A DNA stretch of 64,000 bases from Zerene cesonia (taxonomy: Eukaryota; Arthropoda; Insecta; Lepidoptera; Pieridae). The notes under the pieces were generated by a model. The model was given only the letters and a program-made list of their open reading frames with translations, was not told the DNA's origin and did not search any database. A program made the position numbers and the translations under genes. This document shows positions 1-11,807 of the stretch, in pieces (the stretch's first letter is position 1; each line of letters opens with the position of its first letter). The stretch is from the NCBI RefSeq assembly GCF_012273895.1, contig NC_052108.1:2232001-2296000 (forward strand), given 5' to 3'.

Positions 1-2147
1 TACACGTAAATTCTATAAAACATTCATTTTTACTCAGTGAAACACAACAGCACATTAAAAATATTTATTATGTATCAAATGTTATTCATCTTCACTATCT
101 CAGTCACTAAACACTTTTTGGAAAATGAGGGTCAATTAAAATGAAAATGGTTCTGATGAACAAAAAAAACATGACTTTAAATTCAATTTACACTTTTAGT
201 AGGAAGGCGCATCAAGAAACGGGAAATGGACATCATTACATCGCAATCGCTGCATAGAATATTCATATAGAATTCAAAATCTATTCACAAATTGGGTTTA
301 TTCAAAAGTCTTTATTTCAAGAAGATTCCACAAACACGGGTGTTGTTTTGTTTAAAATATGATATCCCAGTCTAATGATTATACTTACAAAACGCCCAAC
401 ACATTTCAGCACATAAAAAATCAATAACCGAACAATAAAACACCGTTTCAACGGGTTATTCCCGGATCCGGTCCTGTCTGATAATCATCATGAGGCAAAT
501 CAAAAACGACGAACGGAAAATTCGCACTCGTAATTTATAGCTTCATCCGAAACGATTATTGTTCAACATATGTGCAAATATTAAAGTTCCCGTTGAAATA
601 ACCGCCTTATAAACTCACGTAGTATCGTTTTTAAAATTATTTACGGCGAAATAATTGAACGGGCCGTGATCCAATTACACCTACTACCATTCTCAAAGTC
701 ACTCGACAGAAAAAACTCATTTTAGTACCAAATTATAAGCGATTAATAACGTCAAGTACCGTTCGATAAATGAGTTATTATATTTGACTTCGATGCCATA
801 AATGGTGAGCAATTTTAGATACGAAGAAGACGCGAGGTCGCATTGACTTGAGGGCTAGCCGGAATATAATTTATTTCGTTTACGGTACAATAGTACTGAC
901 CCATAAAGTGTACGATACCACTTGCGATAGTGGTGAGAGTATAATAAATTATTATCAAAATGAATTTATAGTAATCTCTGTTATGGCTTGTAAACGTGGG
1001 ATCACGCTAAACATTTTCAATATTTGAATAAGACGGTCGTAAATATGAACGCTACTTGTATAATAAATTCTCGAGCGTCGTAAAAATAATAGAAAATACC
1101 TTTGTTGTAATTTATTGCTAGACTCGTGTATGTACCAACGGTGAATATATAATGTCATCTATGTGACGAAACTAGCAGCGCGCTATTGCTTCGGTTTGAA
1201 ATTTGAAAAAAAAGAGCTTTAGAACAAAACTTAATTTTAACATCTGAATCAGTGTCCAGACTTCCCAATAACTATTTTTTATCATCATAGATTGTTATAA
1301 TAAAGGTTATTCTTGGAATTGAATAAAATGTGTTTAGTTATTAAAAGCATAGTTTTTAGAAATTACTACGCGATTCATCTAACAATAGGATCCAATCTGC
1401 TCTATTTAATGACGTTATAGGTATTAGTATAAACGGATTAATAATGTAAGGTGAGAAAATCGTTTGTATTTAATTTTAATGTCAGAAGTAGGCAAAAAAA
1501 GTTCACATCATTGTATTTTAAAAGTTTTTGAGTAATTTAAATTCTTCATAGGACTTTCGTTTAGAAATTGACAAATAAAGACCAATGACGTTTCTATTTT
1601 TATTTTAATCGTATAGTACTGTCCTTTTCTAATATTTGTATGTAATCCGTGAGTTTCTATAAAGAGACCTTTAGTGCTCCTATGAAAGTATCCTATCGTC
1701 AACATATCTCCATAACCGCAGTGCCATATACTCTTATCAGGCAGTAAAGGTAAGTAACCATCGATAACAATACTTGTATATGCTCCATAACCACTAAGTG
1801 ACATTACGACACTTAATTAAAAGTGCCATAATAAAATTATGCGTAATAAAACGCATAAGGGTTTCTATAATTACATCTGCAGAACATTCACTCAGCTGCA
1901 ATAAACCGTTTTCAATCGTCATTTTCTGTCTAACGTTTTAATAGGTTTGCTTATTTACGATTCATCATTTGAAATCGCAAATAAACGGTCTCATCTATAA
2001 CAGGTATTACACCACACATCCTTATGGTATTCAGTTCATAAGATTACGTTTGAGAAAAATATAAGCTCTTTATGACTTTGTATGAAATGGACAAAATAAA
2101 ATTTTGGACATTTCAATATAATTCACATCATAAAAAACAAATAATAA
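1..2147. other. Non-coding stretch
   Basis: AT-rich sequence without recognisable gene or repeat. The only frame of note is 1508-1804 on minus (98 codons from an ATG), rich in G, Y and W near its start; I do not recognise the product and see no splice or promoter context, so I do not call it a gene. Confidence 0.4.
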
Positions 2148-2262
2148 AAATTGGTCAAGTGCGAGTGGGACTCACAACACTGAAAGTTTTATACAGATAA
2201 GTTAAGTGCAAAAAATGGATTACAATCCAAAGACATACAGACAGATAGACGGATAGGAAAAT
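2148..2262 (+). mobile_element. Degenerate interspersed repeat ('ggtcaagtgcgagt' type)
   Basis: Starts with 'ttggtcaagtgcgagtggga' and ends with a 'gacatacagacagatagacg' stretch. In Lepidoptera I recall this start and the 'cagacagac' end as the two parts of one frequent repeat. A more decayed copy lies at 10915-11040. Confidence 0.5.
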
Positions 2263-3000
2263 CTTTATCATAGACCCCTTTGACGTGAATATACAGGCGA
2301 AGGTCCCACAGGATTACCGATTAAATGATATCTTAAACCCTTTCCAGCATGCTTACTTACTTCTATCAGAATCAAAGCGTTCTATAATCAGTGTTGACCA
2401 TTTTTTATAATCACACTCCAATGAAACTTCTGTCAGTAAATAGTCTATGAACGTAACGTAAATCGAAGCCGAAGCACAATCAACTCCAACAAAGAAGCAC
2501 ACTTAATGGGTATCGCAATAGAATCATTGCATGCGTTACATTGACATTCGCCAATATATCTATTCAACCAAATGAGATCTCGACGCAATAAATCTTCCCG
2601 TACGCTGCAGGCGCGCCATAACCGATTAGTAGGTGCGCCATGCCACGGTATCTACCACGAGAAACAATTTCCAATGCATTATATAATTTATGACTTCATC
2701 GGCCAATCGAGAGGTCAAGAGAGACTCGACTCGAAATCCCTAGTAGGGGTTAGGCCACCTTATTCTGTGCGCTTCGGAAATCGAAATGTCTACTTTGTAT
2801 CGGTTTGTGATTTATTTCTTTGCTTGTTTAGCTGTAGGTACACTTGCTTATGAAGTCCCAGTCACGAATAATAACTGTTTCGTACGTCAAGGAATTTATA
2901 ACGGCTGATGGTACCGAATAGATGTGATAGATTGTAGTCGAATTCGTTTAAGATATTTTGTATTTTTGGGCACAATATTTAGAAGGTTTTTTTGTTTTTA
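2263..3000. other. Non-coding stretch
   Basis: A 93-codon frame (2572-2853, plus) runs through a slightly GC-richer patch at 2575-2780. I do not recognise its product, and it has no clear splice sites. No repeat is seen. Confidence 0.35.
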
Positions 3001-3145
3001 TACTAATAATATAAAGCTGACGAGTTTGCGCGTTTGCTTGAACGCACTTATCTCAAGAACTTCCGAATGAATTTCAAAAATTCTTTCATCCTTAGATAAA
3101 TTATCTACCTACATGCACGGGGAAAACCGGAGCGGATCGCTAGTT
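3001..3145 (+). mobile_element. RTE-like non-LTR remnant
   Basis: Runs from 'tactaataatataaagctga' through 'cgcacttatctcaagaactt' and 'gaatttcaaaaattctttca' to 'cggagcggatcgctagt'. The order is that of a common lepidopteran repeat ending in 'gctag'. Internal parts match 57408-57530. Confidence 0.6.
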
Positions 3146-6100
3146 CTACATATTCATGAGTTTAAAATAAATGATAAAAATGATGATGAAAGGAGGATAT
3201 GCTTAATTTATCACGAACACCATAACCAATCTTACGTTTTCATTTTCAATTTAATCCATATCAACTTAATTGTATTACTTTTAAAGTCGATCTACACATA
3301 CATAAGACATAATAAAGAACAAAAAGTTTCTAAATGAATCTATTGAGGAATCATAAGAAATTTATAATCTAAATCATATCGCAATTTACAATCAAGGTGT
3401 CATAAAAATAACCAAACAATCACATAATATTGATCTACGATAAAGAAATGTCATTCTCTCACGCGTCCACAGACTATACGCGTTACACAGAAGAAAAATT
3501 TCCCATATCAATACTTCTTCAGAATGTGTCATTAAATTTGATGAGTCCGGCAATTGATATAATTACTTCATTAGTGTTGTGCTCTATTTTAATTGCTGCG
3601 TTAGTTACTAGATGTCACTACTCTATGGATGGTGAGTGACAGGATATTATAGTCAGTCTTTCATGGACTTCCTGTCATTATATTATGTCTCATCTAGGAC
3701 TCGCTTCTTGGAAATTGGTCTATGGCGTTATTGAAAATATTTTTTATGCTGTTTGATGTCGGTTACATTGACTTAATTTTTATAAAGTCAATTAATTTTT
3801 TTTTCGTGTACATTGATGTAATACCTACTAAACTTATAAAACAAAATTAAAATTGAAACGCTTATATTCTTTTCTTCCTACCTTCATAACCAATACAGTA
3901 AGTACTATTTATATAGCATTAATAAAAAGTTCTTGCAATACGCAAAAAAACAAATTCTCCTAGACCTAAATTGATACGGACTAAATTGTTAACACTAGCG
4001 GCGAAGTGATCATTATTTTTAATTAAAACGATTTAAATCGTATTTCTTTGAACATTTAAAGTTTGCATTCTGGACAATTACGATAGAAATTCTAAAGAAC
4101 GCAAAAAACCATGAGAGTAAGCGGACGTGGGATCATCGCTTCGTCAATCATCGTTGCGAACAAAATTGCTATTAAAAGATGGGAAAAGGCACTTTTTTGA
4201 TGGTATTATTGATATAAAAGGTTACGCATTAACCTTGCGTATGATAGGTTAGTTATTTTTTTATCCTGTAAACCAATGGATTTAAACATTATCTCCGTGG
4301 TTGATTGTAAATCTTTTTTCTTAATTTACATCTTTTTCGTTTTATAAATAGTCTCAGATTTATGACAAAATGAATAATACCTGAACAAAAGAAAATAAAC
4401 TCAGCAATACATTTGTTTTCGTGCAATATTATATAACAAAAAATACTTACATTATATTTATGCCGTTTAAAACAAGCCCTAAAATTTAATCAAGATAGTA
4501 TTCATTTATGAAAAGCGATACAAAGCAATAAAACAACTCATTGCGTACCCAAAGACCTTAAGAATGTATTAACTTGGACATTATAGTATTTTATTGTTTA
4601 AAATTATTTTAATAGCAGTGTCGAATTAAGCGACATATCATGTTTTTACTCTTAGTGCTTGCTATTTATAAACAAAAGACGAACACCTCATACGATAATT
4701 ATGGAATACCTAATTGTTTTTATACTAATAACTGCAACCGGCATGTCTTTGAAAGGTGGATTTATTGCATTGGATTCTTTTTACGTTTTTTTTTCCCTGA
4801 ATAAAGTCAATTAAACAATGCCTTTACGTTGAGCGGTACCGGTTTCTTCTTTAATCATTTTACATTCACTTGCATATTTTAGTATCTGTTTAAAAAGATC
4901 CTTACTAATTAGCCTACCCTTATATGTAAAGAAGCTTTACATTAGAGCAGCTTTTTACTTTTCCATTTTACAAGACTAACGGTTTCTATATTTATACGTA
5001 TTTTTTATATCCCCTTTCCGTTCTCTATCGGTTAATTCAATGAGAAAGTTAAGCGATTATTATAATGCTGTATAGATCAAATTAATAAAAAACATACGCA
5101 ACAATGTAACACGACGAGAAATAATTCCACCGCACGGGTACAAATAAATCCATTTAAATTGTTTCCATGTCATAACGCTCCGGCATTTTAATCCATAAGA
5201 CATTAATGACATCAATCCCATCCCTTTCACAGTCGCATCCACAATCACATGTATTCAAACGCTAGCCGTCATTAATACGTATATAGCTTCCTTCGCAATT
5301 AAGCGCTAGCACCTTTTCCGATCACACCCCAACCATTCAGGTTTGTCTTGTAATTAGAGGCTATAAAATCAGTAGTTGGCCGCCTAACGAATGCAGTATC
5401 TTCACATACCCAGGATTCCCGCATACCTCATCTAGAAGCACCTAGAATGCCAACAATTTCCAAGGATCATTTAAGCAATCTCACGGCCATAAGTGGACAC
5501 AAAGTCGGCGTAGTTTTTGCGCACCGCCACCGAAGATCGCAAATGAGTTTTTCAAGCGGCGATCTTGACCTTTCTTAGGTCCTATTACTGATACTAATAT
5601 GTGCTTTTTATAAAACTGGTGTAATAATCACCATCGCTATTTATTTATAAAACAATCACAATATAAAAAATTAGGATAACATTGCAACTAATCTTATTTG
5701 TTTTGATTTAAATAACTGTCGAAGAATGGATTTGCTTGAAATATCTTAAGAAGTTTGTGATTTTAATTTAGGAGTACACCATCAAATCTTGATCTTCATT
5801 GAGTACCGAGGTGGCTCAACGACTAGATCAACTTTTTCTGGTTCATTTCAAATCAATTGCATATCCATACCGAATACAAACATTTTATCTAAACGTTTCT
5901 TTATTGTTACTATTATTGACATTTACTATTCAATTTTGAGATCGTCAAAATTAACTGTTAATACAGTTTTTTAATTAAACTTTACCGTTACAGCTCATGA
6001 ATAATGCATGATAGGTGGCTGATTTACATGGTATCAAAAACACTTCGGCACTAAATCGGCGATTTGGCCATGTCGGCAATTTAAACTGTAATTTTCCGGT

Positions 6101-7614
6101 TAAACGGTAAATTATCATAAACGGGTGATTTAGTGCGGTTAGTGATATTAATTTTTATATTAAATAGTGGTTGTAAACAAGTAGTAAGTACTGCTTAGTA
6201 TAAAGGTGTTAGGAGTTTCAAGATACCTAATGAGGCATATTAAATAAAACGATTGTAATGATAGGCGGTCGCGGAAGCGGGTTCGAAAGGCTGTAATTTA
6301 TATGTGTTAGAAATGGGAAAGAGGTAAAATATCGTAGAGTTATGGGTAGAGGTATATACGAATAATTAGCAAGCTAAGTTGAAGTATTTTGCCGTATTAG
6401 AAATATGTGTTTTATGTGGTAAATAGGCTTTTGTAAAAAGTGGTATACGTACTTCGGCACTTTTTCTTTAGTTCATTAGAAATTTCTCGTATAATGTGAT
6501 GCGTTGCTATATTTATTAAAGGTTCTTTGTTAGGTGTTTTTTTTTCTACAGGTATTATTAAATGCGAATAAAAGTTCAATTCCTCATCCACAATAATCAT
6601 GATGTTATTAGTATACAGTGAAAATATTCAAATCTTAGAGAATGAATTTACTGAATAAGAAGAAAATAAAATTTTAAATTAAATGTACATTTTGAGGTAC
6701 TTCGATATAATTAATAAAAACATAACAAAATTACCAACAATTTCTCTAATAAACAATCCTACACACGCTCACTTCAAAGGAGACACTATAAAATATGAAT
6801 GACGTAAATAATATATAATCAATATTACCTACACAGTTATTATTACTTTATTAGACTTGCCTCCACGTCTCCTAATTCATAAACCCTCATTAAGTCATGT
6901 TTCATGACTAGATAGGACTAGATAGCTTATAAGGTATACAAGCTTTGAGTTTTTATTTCTAAATTATTGCTAAAATGGATTTGAGTAAAAAACTTTATTA
7001 GAAGTTTACATAACATAAATTCTCCGTGCCCATTATGTAAAGCTTAGCCTTTTGGCTTACTTCGAATTGATTTTATCGCATATAAATTGTGTCAAATATC
7101 TAATCTGAACATAATCAGGACTTAAAAACAAAAGTAAGAAAGTAAACTATACGTAACAGTGGTTAGAAGCAAGTAGCATGTCGTAAGGTTGACAAAATGT
7201 GAATCCAAATAATGACTAATGGCAATATTTCTAAAGGGTTCATATATATTTAAAAAATTTAATGCGTAAGTATATCCGTTTGTTCGTTTGTCTTGTTTGT
7301 GTTGTTTTGTATCTGACAGAAGACTATTTACGCCCATCCTAATCGTAAATGTCATGCTAAAGCAAAAAGCTTGTCAATAAACAATCGAAGCATCGTTTTG
7401 TATTGGCATGCAGATTGGATTCAAAAGCACAATAATCGAAGATTGATGCTTATCCTAGACAGAAGATACATTATTAATTTCGGCAGATAAACTACCTTTT
7501 ACCACAATGAAACTCGATTACTTTAACCATAAGTGTCTATATATTAATACTGCCTTCCTCTTCTAAGTATATTTTTCGTTTATAATCTATTCATTTTGCA
7601 CTTTTTTCACAGTT
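3146..7614. other. Long non-coding stretch with one GC-richer island
   Basis: No gene supported. The part at 5380-5590 is clearly less AT-rich and contains the stem AAGATCGC (5533-5540) / GCGATCTT (5559-5566) with an 18-nt loop. A second inverted pair, GCACTAAATC (6048-6057) / GATTTAGTGC (6127-6136), frames 69 nt. The rest is AT-rich with no repeat I recognise. Confidence 0.4.
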
Positions 7615-7740
7615 ATTCACACTGCCCTTTATCGCTCCATCGCGTAGCCCGCATGGAATATAAACCCGCGGTCACACTGTATCCTCGGATAATCTATGCC
7701 ATGCTTGGTGTACCGCTATGATGGATGACCAGTGTGAAAT
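7615..7740. repeat. Small inverted-repeat unit
   Basis: TTCACACTG near 7616 and CAGTGTGAA near 7731 are inverted copies framing about 105 bp that is GC-richer than its surroundings. This could be a tiny decayed terminal-inverted-repeat element or chance. No target-site duplication is seen. Confidence 0.3.
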
Positions 7741-7874
7741 GAACCGTATGAACGATAGTGGAATTATAATGATTGAACATTAGTGTGTATTCGCTTTTTA
7801 TGTAATTAATGTGACAATATACCTGTGTTTGTGACAGGCATTGAATTAAATATATAAATTTGTGCCCTTATATT

Positions 7875-8020
7875 GTCTCATAAGCAGTGGCTTAGTGGTG
7901 AGGACCTCGGACCTAAAATAGATTCGGGAGTTCGAGACCACGCGAGTTAAATGGATTTTTTAATTTGTTTGCTCATGTTAATCACATCAACACTGCTCGA
8001 AACGGTGAAGAAATAATACA
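7875..8020 (+). mobile_element. tRNA-derived SINE remnant
   Basis: Contains an A-box-like TGGCTTAGTGG (7888-7898) and a B-box-like AGTTCGAGACC (7929-7939) at the spacing of a polymerase III promoter. It is followed by 'atcacatcaacactgctcga' and 'aacggtgaagaaa', which I recall as the body of a widespread lepidopteran SINE. The region between the boxes does not fold into a tRNA cloverleaf, so it is not a tRNA gene. Confidence 0.6.
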
Positions 8021-8820
8021 TCGTTAATAAATCGGCATGTCCAAAACATAGCTTCCGAGTATTACTCAAAAATTATAATTTCAACAACATTCCCTTTACA
8101 CGGTTGCTTCTTAGTTTGCCAATATGTATTCGGTAATATCCATCCCTCATCCAAACAAAGACTACATGAGTATCATTCAACGCAATGAGGTTACACATTT
8201 AGAAATTAATAACTTTTTAATGTATTTTAAACGCGAGACGTTTCGAACACTTTACAGCGAGCGTGGTCACGGGGAGACGCTTTTAACTTCTAAATGTATA
8301 ATACTCGCGTGAAATCAAACACAAGAACATACTACGAGGATACACATGTCTCATACTCAATGCTCAGCCCACTGTCAGCTGTTAACAGTCAGCTGTAATG
8401 CGTGATCAATATACACATTGCGCATCCCACGAAAAAGTTTGTCTTATTGCGGCTGAGTCGCTATTTCGCTTAGCTACAGCTGAGAAGACATGGAATGTTG
8501 GAAATCTATGTCAATGTACGTAGCACAAAATTTTAAGTCGTATTAAAGTTACAATACATTTGGATGAAAGATTTCTCGTAGAAACCTTAAAAAAGAAACA
8601 CTTATTGAATTAGCAAGACCTACATTTAAACTATTAAACATTGCGAAGCAAAACATACAAGGAATTTATCTTGATTTAAAAGTAAAGTAATTGACGTCTT
8701 ATTATAATAATTATTTTTTACAAAAAACCAAACCATCTTCATATTGTCAACACTAGGCGAAATTTGAATGCGACCACATTGAAGGCACCAGCTTTAAAAT
8801 AAAATAATCATAAAAATCAA
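8021..8820. other. Non-coding stretch with three CAGCTG E-boxes
   Basis: CAGCTG occurs at 8376-8381, 8390-8395 and 8477-8482. The first two lie in a direct repeat of GTCAGCTGT. Nothing else recognised. Confidence 0.3.
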
Positions 8821-8903
8821 TTCACCCAGTATAAAGTTATGAGGTACAAACAAAAAAAAAACAGTCGACTTAAGAACCTCCTTTGTCAAAGTCGTTTGAA
8901 AAT
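8821..8903 (+). mobile_element. Interspersed repeat fragment ('agttatgaggt' type)
   Basis: 'agttatgaggtacaaacaaa' then a run of A, 'acagtcgacttaagaacctc' and 'gtcgtttgaaaat' match the end of the element at 47222-47384, about 38 kb away in the same orientation. The pattern is a frequent lepidopteran repeat. Confidence 0.55.
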
Positions 8904-9982
8904 ACCTACCAAAACCTATTGCGTAAAACTATTTTGAATTTAAATTCTTATAATAACAGACAATAATAATAGGCGCAACGGGACTATAGTTACCTAATGA
9001 ACCCACAGCACAACCTCATTATCTAATATTTTGATACAATCAGTGTAATACCGAATCCTACACTGTTGTAACCACCCACATACTTTCCACACTTAACGTC
9101 CTACATGCAAATTGGTGCCGTAGGGAAATAACCCTTAACTACATTACAATACGTGATAGATTTGGATATGTGTAGCGGTAGAAAATTTATGAAGTAAATA
9201 ATAGTCATAAATTAACCGTGGGTACATGTGAACGTGTTGAAATTTAACGTTCTAAATTTAAAAATGGATATTGGTTATGTAGTTGTTTTCAAGATATTAT
9301 TTTTCAATTTTATTTTCTGGCAATAGGTTTATTGTTACATACTTATGTGAGAAATATTCTTGTGTGGGCATATTAATAAAAAATGAAATTACTAAAGGGA
9401 CGAAAAGTATAAGTAATATTAATATTTACAATATATATTTGAATACCATTTTACCTCGGTCTTAAACGACCAATTTCATATGAACCTTATTGTAATTTCC
9501 TTTAATGTATAAATATATCGAATTCTTTTTCACTTAATATCTTTTTAAGTCAGGAGCGGTTCGCCCCGGGTTCTTCCATGGTACATATCTATATATATAC
9601 ACCTTGGGAGCTTTAAAATTTGAATTTGATATCAATCCATCAGTTCCTGAGTTAAGCGCATTCCAAAATCTTCAGCTTTACATTATTAGTATATACAGCT
9701 TCATGCCAAGGTCACCCAAAAGCAATCACAAACGTATTTCATTACCAATATCACCAAATCTCATTATCAGTACATATTCAAAGACGCTCAGGCAGTAGTG
9801 ACGAATGCGTGTGGCCGAAGGTACCGTTGGCAACCGTAAACATGGGTACCAAGCATCTCAGCCCACGTTAGAGCACTTGACGAACCGTTGCGGACAAATA
9901 CCCTGGGCGTAGGGGCTGGCTGACGATTTTGGAGGCAATCGTGTGAATATTTTAATAGAAAATGGGAAAAGAGGAATAGCAT
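8904..9982. other. Non-coding stretch
   Basis: No gene. A short 'ggttcgccccgggttcttcc' patch at 9557-9576 looks like an RTE-like 5' tip. The sequence at 9780-9930 is noticeably GC-richer but has no recognisable content. Confidence 0.35.
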
Positions 9983-10325
9983 GATAATATTTTATTTATG
10001 ACAATGTCATTATTAAATCGATTACCTTTATTTTTAGCCTTCCATTTTTTGGATTGTCTTGAACAAAAACATTTTATTTTTTGAAAACAAGTCATAGTAT
10101 ATATATAGTGTGACTATATATATACTATGGAGTTTCTAGTTCTAGTTGCTCTTCTTTGTAGAAAATAAATAAATAAATGTTTGAGTTTGTGATGTGAAAA
10201 CCCTGCAAGAGAGTGACTTGTTTTTAGAAAATAAAAAGTTTTTGCTTAAGACAATTCGGAAAATCGAAAGCTAAAAATAAAGGAAATCGATTCAATAATG
10301 ACATTGTTATTAATAAAATATTATC
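9983..10325. mobile_element. Fold-back / long-TIR MITE
   Basis: The left arm 9983-10094 and right arm 10214-10325 are 112-bp inverted copies. The outer 14 bp (GATAATATTTTATT) are identical and most of the remainder matches, including ATGTCATTATT and TCGATT. Just inside the left arm is a perfect 16-bp hairpin (10093-10108 / 10114-10129, loop TGTGA). The 84 bp between that hairpin and the right arm are unique. There is no coding capacity, and I find no convincing target-site duplication in the flanks, so I do not assign a superfamily. Confidence 0.8.
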
Positions 10326-10914
10326 TACAACTAACTACCTACTAAGTTTTCAACCTTTCATAAACTGGAAGACAGAAATTACGGGCCTATTATTATGAAA
10401 ATAATATGCCATTATACACTTTAATGAATATTCTACGTCTTTCTCTTTTAAGAACACTAAAGAAAAACACAATATTTAAATAAATCATTACATTTGCGTT
10501 ACACGCATACGAAAAAACTAAATTTAATTAGCCATCCAAAAACCTCCAGCCAGCTCTCGCACTACACCGTTGTTGACACAACCCACGTGAACAATCAGCG
10601 AAGTTGTAGAAAGTTAGCCGTGAAGTAGAAATGAAGGTACTCACCACACCCACATGGCATTGAAATGGCTTTTAAAATTTAACCACTCCCTTTAGATTGC
10701 TCATACGATATAATATACCTACGAGTTTCTGTGGGAACGTTGTGATCTGCAAGAATAAACAAATTAGGCATATACAATATTTGAGAAGTCACAAATATAA
10801 TTTTATTAAAATAATCGTAAGATCGTATTAACATCACTTCCGAATATGTATGTGATCCCACTAGGTTCTGAATGCAGCTTTGTCTGCATATATTAAAAAT
10901 AATAATAAAAACAT
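10326..10914. other. Non-coding stretch
   Basis: AT-rich with one short GC-richer patch (10530-10660). No recognisable gene or repeat. Confidence 0.35.
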
Positions 10915-11040
10915 CGAGTCAAGTGTGGGTCGGATCCGCTATAGTAAGAGTCCAGTAGAAATAAGCTAAAGAGCCTGGTGACAGACGGTCAGTCAGACAT
11001 GCATATGGTCAGCGAATTCTTAGTAAAAAGGGGCTTTTTC
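10915..11040 (+). mobile_element. Decayed copy of the 'ggtcaagtgcgagt' repeat
   Basis: 'gagtcaagtgtgggtcggat' near the start and 'acagacggtcagtcagacat' near the end keep the order seen at 2148-2262, with many substitutions. Confidence 0.4.
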
Positions 11041-11501
11041 CTTCAACAATATTTGCGTGATCTATCTTCTACTAATTTATATTAAAAACCGTATAACAGT
11101 GATTTTTATTTACACTAACTATAAAAACTATGACAGGATTAACTTGTCATTTTGATATTATCTAGTTTCGAAGTAATTTATCAAATCCATCTACGGGTTT
11201 TTATCTAACTGGAAGGTGAACATCCGTCAAGGGCCATTAATTCTCTCATATATTCCGTAAATACTTTGGTTCTAGCAATTTTTACAACTTTTAAACGGTA
11301 TCAGTCAAAACTTTATTATAGTTCACGTAAATTTCAACCTTATTTACATCTCTCTTCTTTTATTTTAAGCGTCTACTGAAATATAGCAATGTATTTATGT
11401 ATCTGAAGAGTTTGAATGTTTTGTTTGAATACACTAATATTAGTCAATGCGGGGTCTAATTGAGGGATAATTTTTATATTGGATTTTCCATAAATGAAGA
11501 A

Positions 11502-11807
11502 ACTAGCTGCGCCCCGCGGTTTCACCCGCGTAAGTCCGTATCCCGTAGGAATATCGGGATAAAGAGTTGCTTATATGTTATTCCGGTTGACCAGTTATCT
11601 ACGTACCAAATTTCATTGCAATCAAAAAAAAAGTTTGTAAGTATATGTGTGTGTTTCTTGCTCTTTCACGCAAAAAATGCTTAACCGATTGCAATGAAAT
11701 TTGGTACGTAAATAGCTGGACAACTGGAATAACATATAGGCAGTTTTGATCCCGATATTCCTACAGGATACGGACTTACGCGGGTGCAACCGCGGGGCAC
11801 AGCTAGT
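11502..11807. mobile_element. Head-to-head pair of RTE-like repeat ends
   Basis: 11502-11623 reads 'actagctgcgccccgcggtt' to 'aatttcattgcaatc'. 11688-11807 is nearly its reverse complement, ending 'acagctagt'. They share the central 'gtccgtatcccgtagga' and 'cgtaccaaatttcattgcaa' blocks. The 64-bp middle carries the 'cttttcacgcaaaaa'-type segment that normally follows in single copies (see 27511-27652). The unit could fold into a stem of about 120 bp. Confidence 0.75.

Noticed and set aside
7884..7960. tRNA gene
   Set aside because: A and B boxes are present, but no acceptor stem or anticodon arm can be drawn, and the downstream sequence is a SINE body.
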